Shown: positions 45,301 to 53,871 of the stretch, piece by piece
How the letters are laid out: every line of letters begins with the position of its first letter
How positions within the stretch are numbered: position 1 is the first letter of the stretch
Origin: Russula earlei
Taxonomy: Eukaryota > Basidiomycota > Agaricomycetes > Russulales > Russulaceae
Length of the DNA stretch: 64,000 nucleotides
Reading direction: 5' to 3'
Assembly (NCBI GenBank): GCA_025769875.1
Contig: JAGFNK010000142.1
Span: forward strand, 1 to 64,000
The notes under the pieces: model-generated
Database searches by the model: none
The model's input: the letters and a program-made list of their open reading frames with translations, nothing else
Told to the model about the DNA's origin: nothing
Program-made: the position numbers and the translations under genes

Positions 45301-46169
45301 GTGTGCACTTACAAGATCATTTATGCAGTATCTCACCGGAACAGGGCAGTTTGGTGATTGGAGAGGTCAACACGTTGGGTTTGAAGATATTATGGTATGT
45401 ACTTCATATGGCTATCAGTAAAGTATATTGACATGTATTTGACTAGGGGAAGGACCCACTAGCTGTCTGGAGGGCCTTTGAGAGTTCAAATGATACACAG
45501 GAGCTTGCATCCTTCGCAATTATCCTCCTTACTATTGTAGTCAATCAGGCTGGTTGTGAGTGTCTTTTCTCTGACTTGAAGGTTAAGCAAACCCAACAAT
45601 GGAATCGTTTAGGCTTGAAGAAGCTTGAAAAGATGACAAAGGTTAAATTATTACTGCATCTTTCATACAACCCTCACCATTATCAGGTTGGTGCAGATAT
45701 TGCTGCAGATCATTGATGGCTTGGCCTCATTAAAAAGCAAGGAGAGCATAAGAACCATAGTTCAACTGCCACTCTTCTAGCTGTCCCATGATACAGTGAT
45801 TTGCTTGAAGATATAGATGATGAAGACAAGACTGAGCATGGCCAAGCATTGGTGACTAGCAAAGCAGGGTGGAGAACAGAGATGGCAAAGTGGATCAGGG
45901 ATGCATGACTCCAGGCAGAGAATGAGTCAGATGCTGAGCTGGAATCAGACGATGAGGACCTGATTACACCTATACCAGCTGCCCATGCCAGAAAATGGTC
46001 ACCTTGTGAATTGTTGGTGCTATTTGGAGGTGAGGTGGTATGACCAGACAGACATGCACTGATGGAATTTGATGAGGAAGCTGCACTGATGGAAGCTTTG
46101 GTGGACCAAGAGGAGGATGAATACCCTGATGATGGTGCCATGGAGGGATCTGGGGATGACTTCGAGTAG
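42312..46169 (+). pseudogene. hAT transposase (BED, DUF659-like, C-terminal dimerisation), split by a solo LTR
   Basis: It starts with a BED-type zinc finger (WAFFH…YHMYCKGCVAQHE, about 42,328-42,405). An intron probably runs 42,480-42,547 (GTGAGT to AAG). The DUF659-like RNase H fold includes FTTDADGGSNKGQKLL and PSCWAHQ (about 43,375-43,468). After ALIGWL the solo LTR at 43,613-44,573 interrupts, and the frame resumes NNHGKVHTIF. The long frame 44,677-45,165 covers the insertion domain, and the hAT C-terminal dimerisation region lies at about 45,330-45,640 (ECLFSDLKVKQTQQWNRL). The C-terminus is acidic and ends at TAG 46,167. TGA at 42,346, 42,673, 45,789, 45,906 and 46,041 stand where Arg is expected or likely. 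Intron positions between 42,915 and 43,260 and after 45,165 are not resolved. Confidence 0.85.
43613..44573 (+). mobile_element. Solo LTR, family LTR1, copy C
   Basis: It is 961 bp, TGTCATGAACC to GAGTCTTGACA, with 5-bp duplication CTGGC at 43,608-43,612 and 44,574-44,578. It is closer in sequence to copy A than to copy B (for example 'aaaggcaacccttctagc'). TATA-like 'aactatataag' near 44,006 and 'caataaagtag' near 44,310. Confidence 0.95.
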
Positions 46170-47250
46170 AAACTTAAATTGACTGTATCTTAGCTTGAAT
46201 CACCCCTATTGTCGTCAAACTTATGATAAAAGCCATGCAAACATTTTAAACTGTCATTTTTTGATATTAAGGCCTTCAATTGAAGGTCTTGAAGCCCTTC
46301 AACAGCCTTGAAGCCTTCAAGTTTGGCAAAACCTATTTGAAGGGCTTCATGGCCAACACTGCTGTATGGGGCCCAAGAATTCTTGAATCTTGAACTTGAA
46401 CTTGGATTTTGGGATTTTCTGGGAGTGACAGGAGTGACAGGAGTGATGTAAGTGATATGATGTATATAATAAATTAATATGGATTTTTTTCTTGTTCTGA
46501 TTTGCATATTCACATATATGGGGTTACACATGATGTGTCAGTATCAAACTTGGAGTTGAGCTCAACATCTGGGTGCTTGCAGCCCCATTTGCACCAGAGC
46601 TGCACATACAAAAGTTGCACAAAGATGTGCACCCACACATCAGTGACACATTTTCTGCCTTAGTGACATGCTTGCTATACCCCACTTGGAAGGAGTGGAA
46701 GGAGGGGGGCTAGAAAATATATTTTACATATCATATGTAAACCCCATGCATGAATGCAAATCACACTGAAAAATAACTCATATTTGAAATAGACTCATAT
46801 GAGTTTATTATGTCACTTACATCACACCTGTCACACCTGTCACTCCCAGAAAATCCCGAAATCCAAGTTCAAGTTCAAGATTCAAGAATTCTTGGTTGGT
46901 AAAAGGGGCCTGAAGTTTCAATTTTTGGGTGTGACCTGAGTGTGAAATTTTGAACTGCCATATCTCAACCTTTTCTCAATAGATTGTCTTGAAACTTGGA
47001 CAGTAGAACCTTATATACTGTATCTAGGTGCAACTAAAATATGGGAGCCTAATATTCAGTTCTTGAAGTTTCAAGTTTTGGGTGCCAATCTGTGTGCAAA
47101 ATTTCAAACTGCCATATCTCAACCATTTCTCAATGAATTGCCTTGAAACTTGGACATTAGAACCTCATGTACTGTGTCTACATACAACCAAATAATGGGT
47201 TTCACTTGTTGAATTTTCCTGTTTTGGAGTGCTGACTCCAAGCATGATGA

Positions 47251-47589
47251 AATTACATTCCCTACAGTTGAATACATGATATAATACAACTATTTACAAA
47301 TGATGTGACACATGTGTCAAGGCAGCAATTGCAATTGCACATGAATGGGCAAGGGGAGGCAAGGCAAGGTGGGCTGCAATCCCTCACATATGGCAGCAGC
47401 AAATGATGGTAAATGATGAAGGGGTGGCTCAGTAGGTCAGAGCAACGCAGTGAGCAAAAGTGTAATGGTATGGCCTCAAGTCAAATATGATAATTGCCCA
47501 AGAGGTAAATGATAAATGATGTCAGATGCTAATTAGATGGGGTGTGTAAAGAACTCATTGATTCTGCCCAGTCTTGCTCACACCAAGGA
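47251..47589. other. Spacer with a tRNA-like (SINE-like) phrase
   Basis: No protein gene. At about 47,422-47,480 the phrase 'tggctcagtagg' equals the pol III A-box consensus and is followed about 45 nt later by 'ggcctcaagtcaaa', a weak B-box match. No cloverleaf can be folded with confidence, so this may be a decayed tRNA-derived SINE. Confidence 0.3.
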
Positions 47590-49356
47590 TGGACAGCCAC
47601 AGGGTGACCAGATAGTTTTCATGCGGCAATGAATCGCTTAATATATTTCAGAACTGATCCCAATGGCTCGAGGCCCTCCAAGAAAATGTTCTGGAGCATG
47701 CATAAGACTTCTGTTACTCTTTCTCCCATGAGCTCTTCCAGGGCTTGGCAGACATGTGGCACAACTTGATGGGTTAGGTGCAGATCCTTCATAGCAGTGA
47801 ATGGGACCAGGAGTTCCAGCCATTGAGTGGTTTCCACATCATCTTTCCAGTGTGATTGAGGAACATTATCATCCATGATGTCAAGCTTTACTAAAGTGGA
47901 GAGAAAGGGAAAGTATGAGTTGCAGGCTTGGGCCAGCAATGCAAGCTGCCAATCCAACTCTCTGCAGCTAAGAACTCCAGAAGCTGATTCATACCTTTGG
48001 AGATTGTGAATTCAATTCCATGACCAAAAGTGTGCATGGTTGCTCTGTCACATGAAATGAATGATTCTGCTTGACTGATCAACTGGTGGAGTTGTGGGAG
48101 GATAAGGTTGAGGTCCATGGAAAATGTTACATAGAGTCTGCTGAGAAGGGGAGCCTCAATTTGGGCCACTAAGTCCTCCAAGTACTCATGAACACCTTTG
48201 AATTCAAGTTGTGTGAGTGCGGGGAAGAGTGTGTAAATGGAGGTGGAGGTTGACTTTGAATCCAATCCAGAAAACAGCCCCTCAGAGACAGGAGTGGTGG
48301 TAGCATAAGTGCATGGTGACAGTATGAAGTGCAAGATCACAAGACGAGGTTGAGCAAGCTGGTCAAACTTCGTGTGCACCATGCTTGGAGATGGCATCAG
48401 CATGACAGCACTGGGTGGAGTAGGTGTGGGTGGGTAGGTGTGTGTTGAGGAAAACTGCCTGCTTGATGTGTCTGTGAGCATCATGTCCAAATCTGTAGCA
48501 GAATGTGAGGCCAGATGAGATGACAGAGTTGCTGATGTATGTGCCTGGGACTCAGTTATGGCACTAGTACAGCATGAAAACTTGAGTGAGCCAGGACAAT
48601 GGTTTGGCAAGCTCACAGGTACAGGAACAAGTGAGACAAAAACATTTGGTGGAAAGTGAGGGGATCACAGGCAGATGTACCACCCACGCAAGGGCCGGTG
48701 TATCTCCCACAACACAGTTGAGTTTGCATTGTCCTGTAGTTATGATGGTTAGGCACAACATGACAGTCTTTCCATTGCTGGGATGCATGATAACATTCAC
48801 TATGATCTCTTCTTCCAATAGAAGTTTCTCCTGTCAAGGCCCAGCTGAGCATCAATCAAACAACTGGGATGAGGGATCACACTGTGACGCACCAGACAAG
48901 ACAGAAAAGGTGGTGCCCAAATCCTGGGGAGAAATGTAACCAGAACTGGTAAAATTTGAAAGGCAAAGAATGACAAGTTGATTCACAGACAAAAGTAGTT
49001 TTGGGAGTCCTTGAAACAGACAATTCACCAACAAGAGTTCTTGCAGAAGTGGATTGGATCCACCCAAGAATGAATATGGAAGGGAAATCACAGTGTTTTT
49101 TGGTACCCAAAACTGCTGATGTGTCAGCTCAGGGAATACTTTCTGCATTGCTGCTGTGAATATTGTGATGTTGGAATGTAGGGCTATATTGATGGCCGAT
49201 ATGAGTGAGCTCTTTGCAGATACAGAACACCATCCATGCTTTCGCTCAGGCAATATAATGCTTGCACTGGTGTTTGATGTGTGTGGGGAACCAGTGTCTT
49301 CACGTTCACAATCATCCCATGTGTAAGCAGAATGCATCAGGGGAACAGGCCTTGGT
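47590..49356 (-). pseudogene. F-box/LRR-like protein relic (C-terminal part)
   Basis: On the minus strand the pieces QHPRL-type leucine-rich segments appear in order: ELTHQQFWVPK, LLVNCLFQGLPKLLLSVNQLV and GYISPQDL (49,130-48,910), then FPALTQLEFKGVHEYLEDLVAQIEAPLLSRL (about 48,220-48,135) and VTEVLCMLQNIFLEGLEPLG (about 47,725-47,665), ending KYIKRFIAARKLSGHPVAVHPW (47,650-47,590). This order is characteristic of the F-box/LRR-like family that is greatly expanded in agaricomycetes; such proteins are thought to be substrate receptors of SCF ubiquitin ligases. The frame is broken in several places (near 48,870, 48,600 and 47,950). The N-terminal part, with the F-box, would lie to the right and is cut off by solo LTR2-B at 49,357; 55 bp remain at 58,702-58,757. 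Confidence 0.75.
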
Positions 49357-49560
49357 TGTTATGAACCAAGGCCAGATTCTGGCTGTATAGTGTCCTATTT
49401 CACTCAAAGAGAAACCTCTCTCACTTTGCATTGTCAACACACTTCTGTTTCTTGGGCTACTCCTCCTGTGGTGCAAGATATTGCTATTGCAAAGGCACTA
49501 TGACACAATCAGACATCCATTTCCTAATCAGGTAATCATCGCATGGCAGTAGTGCTGTCG

Positions 49561-49595
49561 CCGGCTCGGCTCGAAACCGTTTCGAGCCGAGCCGG
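49561..49595. repeat. Perfect subterminal palindrome of the Pack-hAT
   Basis: Two 17-bp arms (49,561-49,577 and 49,579-49,595) are exact complements around one C. It begins 11 bp inside the left end. A partial version ('cgaaacggtttcg') is in the relic at about 22,401. It is probably part of the transposase binding region. Confidence 0.9.
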
Positions 49596-49974
49596 AGCCG
49601 TATCTGAGCCGAGGTAAGCCATTCAATGGCTCGCGGCTCGAAACAGCGCGAGCCGTTTCGAGCCGTTTCGAGCCGTTTGAAGTGCCAGATTTGGGTATGG
49701 TTGCTCGATTTGGAGAGTTGTCAGCCACTCTTGACTCTGCGTCTGGAATCTACCTCGTCCCTTTCTGCTATCCTCAGTAGGATCCAGTTACCGTTGTGGT
49801 CCTGTACCTCATATTTTTATCTCTATATCCATCTTGACCCAAGGGTCACTCATAAACAATTGCACTGGTTCCTCAGAAACAGCTCAAGCCGTTTCGAGCC
49901 ACTTTGAAGTGCCAGATTTGGATATGGTTGCTCAATTTGGAGTCGTCTGGAATCTACTGGCAGCAATCCCCCCA

Positions 49975-51412
49975 CGCCTTGCTCACCCTCCCCATATCTG
50001 CGTAAATCATCTCTTCCTACTGGAGCTCCCAAAGCCGCCGCTACCCAGCGTACCTCAAAGACTCATCAAAGACTTGTCGAGCTCCTGTCCGACCCCCAGA
50101 CCCGCCCCCTCCCCGCAGAACCGCAGAACAAGGCGAAGATGACGAGATCCATCGCTACGAGACAGACGCAGGCGTGCGCATGCGCGAGCATAGGAGCACC
50201 ACGGAACGCATGACCAAGGCAGAGCGCCGCCGAGCTGGGTGCCGCCGCATCACCGCTTACTGGCTCGCGGATGGCTTTCGCATGAACCTGCTTGCCAACT
50301 TTCTCAAGCGCGAGCACAATGTTGTCCCTCGTTCGTTTGATGAGGCTCTCTATGTCGTACGTTCCTCGTCGACCCCTTGTCCTTCAACTTTTCCCCCTTG
50401 CCCCCGTCCCTTGCACAGTACACGTGGGGCTGGCCACCTCTCCCAAATGTATCACCTCCCGTTGCTTCCTGGTTGCGGCCCCGCGGCTACAGTGCGCTCC
50501 TCGGTTCCCACTCCGTCGCACAGGTCTCAGGCTGAAGAAGACGGCTACCCGGGCTCATACTTCTTCCCGGGACGCGCACCCGAGGATGGATTCGTATCGC
50601 ATGATGGCTATATCGCGCGGAGCTTGACGAGCGAGCCACCCATCGAACGGCCCATGCACGAGCCCGAGGAAAGCGAGGTCGACGGCGAGTCGCGTGAACG
50701 TGGCCAGCGCGTGGACACCCCTTTGCTCGCGTCCCATAGCCCCAGCCCAGCTCCTCCTTTTGTGCCAGTGGGCGAGCCCAGAACACCGGTGGCGACGTGG
50801 CCGAGATCGTGTTCTTTAAGTATGGAGTCGCTGTCTTCTTTGGATTCCACGAGATGCAGGAGCGCAATATCCTCGAGGACGTCCATGGTGCAGGCACACT
50901 CAAAGGTGCACGTGTCGAGAGCGAATGGAAAGTTGAGGAATGTCATTTTGCATTAAGTAATTCTGCCCCCCCCTTTCTTGGTTCAGCACTATACCTCGTC
51001 GTAGTATGATTCAACGATTGGCTATCCGCGCATTTACAACGATTTTTTCAGTGAGTTTAGCTCATCTCCTTTCCGTGGGAGAAAAAGCATTCACACTGTC
51101 TTTGGTAGCATTCAAATCCCCGTCGCACCTTCTCACGCTCTCACTCTCGCATGCGCTTGCACGTCGACACTCCTCGCACACTACGAATCGCAAGCACATA
51201 CCATCCTCCAACATCCGCGCACGCAAGCCTTGCCACGCACGCGCGCACTAGCACTCTCGCGACGCGACGCGATGCCGCTCACTGGGAAACTCTTCACGTT
51301 GCGCCGCGACTTCGTGCTCGTGCGCAACGTTCTCGACGTGCCGAGTACCTTCTGGGAAGAGGCGAGCATGGGCTGGACACCGTTGGGCATAGAATGCCTG
51401 CGAGCACGAGTA
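49975..51412 (+). pseudogene. Captured fragment of an RMD1/Sif2-like (DUF155) gene
   Basis: RMD1-type proteins are conserved fungal proteins (DUF155) linked to meiotic division and to mitochondrial or Sad1-interacting functions. Here, upstream coding (SSLPTGAPKAAATQRTSK) leads to GEDDEIHRYETDAGVRMREH, then RITAYWLADGFRMNLLANFL and KREHNVVPRSFDEALYV (to 50,358). An intron probably runs from 50,359 (GTACGT) to about 50,420 or later, then YHLPLLPGCGPAATVRSS. The next block, AEIVFFKYGVAVFFGFHEMQERNILEDV (about 50,797-50,885), is the DUF155 core, and after introns near 50,955 and 51,052-51,110 come SHLLTLSLSHALAQST-like and TGKLFTLRRDFVLVRNVLDVPSTFWEE (51,275-51,360). The C-terminal helices are missing or diverged. 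Frame changes near 50,790 and 51,160 indicate decay. CpG content is high. Confidence 0.8.
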
Positions 51413-51915
51413 AGGCGCGCTAAGTTATGCAGTGGTTCCGCTTGAGCAGCAGGGGCCATGGTCTCGACGACGACGGAGAAACATCCGTTCCATCTGTACG
51501 CGATGCGTTCGTCGTCAGCGCGAACGATTTCATGTGACTGATTTGAACTCTTTGGCACTAGGATTGTGACAGATCTGAATCCACAATTCTGCCTCCAAAG
51601 AAGCCGACTATGGAGCTGCAGGAGCTGGAGATGTTGAACCGCATCCGGATGACCAATCTGCTTTAACATCGACAAGTCAACTGCTACACAGTTTGGCAAG
51701 CCGTCGACGTTGAAAGAAGACTTGTGCCTTTTTTCTTCTTGTCGACTTTCTCCCTCCTTGGCTTGCTAATGATTGGTATCTAACATCGTGTGTAAATCTG
51801 TCGAATGGTACAAGTCCTTTCCGAACAACCACCCTGTGCATTGCGTTATCCGCTCGTCCCCATCCTCCCCTCCGCTAGCATTTGTAAACTTGGCTGACTT
51901 GTCTGCGCTTATCAG
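51413..51915. other. Junction segment between captured fragments
   Basis: No convincing gene. A short stretch near 51,620-51,660 reads EMLNRIRMTNLL on the plus strand, loosely like the helix that follows FWEE in RMD1 proteins, so decayed RMD1 sequence may continue this far. Confidence 0.35.
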
Positions 51916-52860
51916 AATGACGTGCACATAATCGCTTACATGTTGCTATTCCGGATTGCTAACAAATTCCACCAAGAAGTTATCTCAGATCCCACCATAC
52001 CCAATAGCTTGAATCGCTCAATTGACTTCCGGGCAGTGACGCTGGAGTATGATTGGCTATTGACCGACTGTCGTCAGGAGTGGGCAGAGCGCTTCGAACA
52101 GGATTCGGACCACTCCGGTACATGGCACCCGTCGTTTTGGCTATCTTGGACTCGTCTGATGTTGCCCCCGATCTTCTTACATTACAGATGCCGCCTGTGA
52201 GTTCCACATCAAGCTTCTTCTATTGTATGTCTCCGGCATTTGTTTTGCCAGATTCGCTGGCTCACCTGTGTTTCTTTCGCATTACAGCTACACCAATTAC
52301 GCGAGGCTCGTCATGTTCTCTTTCAAGTTCCAAAATGCGTTCCAACGGGGCCTTGAAGCCGATGATGAGGTCTTCTTCACAAGGGTGAGAGATTTCACGT
52401 TATCGTGTATTGTTGGCATGACACCGGTATTCTTCAAGAGCCTGGAGAGCGCCAAGACTGTCGTCACGGTTCTCGTCGATTCCTTGGTCCCGACAGGTTA
52501 CATACATTTTGCACCAGATGGTGCATGAAACTCTGGGCCACTTTGCTCTGCGCAAGACTAACATTATTTTGTATTTGCCACGTTTGCCTCGGCGTTCGTG
52601 CTCAAGGTGCGCTGTCCCGCTTTCTATCGCCCCATGGTCTTGGTCGGAATTTTTGACTTGCATCTACTATAGCTTCTACGCCCAGAATGCTCAAGGTTTA
52701 TCACCCCGGGGCTTGAAACAGAGCTCTGCCAAGTGATCGAACGCCTCATTGCCATGATCGGGTCTCCCCAAAGTGCAATTGATGAGCGCCACACACCAAA
52801 GTTGTACTCGCGCTTCCTGGCAAGCTTACTGGCGAAACATAAACATGATGGCACGGCCCA
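51916..52860 (+). pseudogene. Captured C-terminal fragment of a Zn2Cys6-type transcription factor
   Basis: The segments WLLTDCRQEWAERF (about 52,052), SHYSYTNYARLVMFSFKFQNAFQRG (about 52,279-52,353), DDEVFFTR, SAKTVVTVLVDSLVPTGYIHFAPDG (about 52,447-52,523), FVFATFASAFVLK (about 52,568-52,606) and IGSPQSAIDERHTPKLYSRFLASLLAKH (about 52,758-52,843) appear in the order seen at the C-terminus of basidiomycete fungal-specific transcription factors. Introns are suggested at about 52,384-52,437 (GTGAGA to AAG) and 52,524-52,560. The zinc cluster and the start of the fungal_trans domain are absent, so this is a 3' fragment. It shares strand with the RMD1 piece. Gln/Asn/His-rich sequence follows to about 53,000. 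Confidence 0.75.
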
Positions 52861-53373
52861 AGGACATATGCCTCAACAGGGATCACCACCACAGCAGATG
52901 CAGACCGGTTCGAATACGCCAAGGTCCAACAACCACCACAACCACCACAGCAACAGCAACAATGATGGCAGCAACCAGCCCTCCCGCTGCAGAACACAAC
53001 CTCGTCGTTACTATCCTTTACTGTTGTGGTTGTTTCCTTGTCTCTGCATTGGCTTTCGGTGTTGTAATCGTCATTTATTGCTTTTTGAATGTATACAAGG
53101 TATCGTCAATGACTCAAATCCACATTTATAGATTTCTCTAAACGGGTTGTGTTATCTGGCTCAGCAATCGCCGTCTTATAGATATCAGAGGAGTTCCTGT
53201 CCTCGCAATTACCGAACCCACTCCTGCTACTATAACATCCCATGCCGACCTCTAAATGGATCCCTGGAGTAGTGCTGCATTTGCATTTGCAGTTGAGGCA
53301 GGGCGCGTGCTTGCCCTCGGTTTGAAGCTAACGTTCATTGGCGACAAATATGTTGTCGATGTCGTGTTCGGGG
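52861..53373. other. Unassigned segment in the Pack-hAT
   Basis: A CAA/CAC-rich stretch lies at 52,926-52,975, and a plus-strand frame with a hydrophobic segment (about 53,010-53,095) reads LLWLFPCLCIGF. No family recognised. Confidence 0.35.
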
Positions 53374-53871
53374 TCATTGGTATTCCCGGTTTCCACAGGG
53401 TTGCGACTTGTGTGCAGATTGTGAGTTCGTAGATGGTGTCGACTGAGGGGTCGCAGACACGGCGGGCGTCGGTTGCGGCTTTGTATTGGAATTCGGTGCG
53501 GAGTCATGAGGCCGCGATGATCCCTGAGCCTGCCCCGACGCCGGAAATTTATTCGCCTGCATCACTTTCATCACGAACTCACGACCCTTTTTGTACACGG
53601 CCATCTACTGAGCGAGCGTGGTGTTGTACTGTTTCGCCTCCTCGGTATGCCCGGCTTGTGCAGCCCCCATTTGCCTGTTACGCATCTCGGTGATGCGTAT
53701 CTCCACTTGCTTGAGTTTAGCCTGCAAATCTGCAACATCGGCATTTGCCATTTGCCCTAGATTGAGGGGTAGCGACGGAGATTGAGATGGGGGTTGAGGT
53801 TGAGGTTGTATTGGCGGTTGTACTTGGGCTGTGATGTAGTCAGTGGTTGACTTTGGGTGCCCGAGAACCAT
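53374..53871 (-). pseudogene. Unidentified Gln/Pro-rich coding fragment
   Basis: Two minus-strand frames abut at 53,604/53,605 in the same phase, separated by a stop. They read a Pro/Gln-rich start, an amphipathic helix (ADLQAKLKQVEIRITEM) and KKGREFVMKVMQANK, then low-complexity Ser/Thr/Gln sequence. It looks like part of a nuclear regulatory protein, but I do not recognise it. It follows the Nup188 piece on the same strand and is in a different frame. Confidence 0.4.

Larger units (their letters stand above)
42123..46361 (+). mobile_element. hAT transposon
   Basis: It has 10-bp terminal inverted repeats CAGTGTTGGC (42,123-42,132 and complement to 46,361) and the 8-bp duplication CTGTATGG (42,115-42,122 and 46,362-46,369), both standard for hAT. 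Subterminal regions are rich in 'gccttcaa'/'ttgaagg' phrases at both ends, probable transposase binding repeats. It inserted into the right terminal inverted repeat of the Harbinger element. Without the nested LTR it is about 3.27 kb. Confidence 0.95.
33320..46373. mobile_element. PIF/Harbinger transposon carrying nested elements
   Basis: Ends are GGCCCCATACAGCAAC at 33,320 and its complement finishing at 46,373 (the right inverted repeat is itself cut by the hAT element), with CAA on both sides (33,317-33,319 and 46,374-46,376). Long inverted repeats of roughly 180 bp match between 33,320-33,500 and 41,965-42,122. It encodes the two proteins typical of the superfamily: a Myb/SANT-like protein (plus strand) and a DDE transposase (minus strand), converging. 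Nested inside are solo LTR1-B, the copia element and the hAT element; without them the element would be about 3.3 kb. Confidence 0.9.
33301..46910. mobile_element. PIF/Harbinger-type MITE split by a larger PIF element
   Basis: The outer element starts GGCCCCTTTTACCAAC at 33,301 and ends with its complement at 46,910, with 3-bp duplication TGA (33,298-33,300 and 46,911-46,913). Inside it, 33,320-46,373 is a second insertion with 3-bp duplication CAA. Subtracting that leaves a MITE of about 553 bp with terminal inverted repeats of roughly 180 bp (about 46,377-46,550 against 46,720-46,910, plus the first 16 bp at 33,301). It carries no gene of its own. Confidence 0.88.
33000..47250. repeat. Tandem repeat, unit about 153 bp, split by nested transposons
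   Basis: Units marked by 'gccatatctcaac', 'ttgccttgaaact', 'atactgtatctaggtgca' and 'gggagcctaa' begin near 33,030, 33,190, 46,957 and 47,111. The unit containing 33,300 continues at 46,914 once the MITE complex is removed: 'agttct' + TGA + 'agtttcaa' equals the uninterrupted site at about 47,078. So at least four adjacent copies existed before insertion. Confidence 0.8.

Noticed and set aside
50174..50956. An intact RMD1-like gene
   Set aside because: Frame changes, missing C-terminal helices and location inside a transposon argue for a captured fragment.
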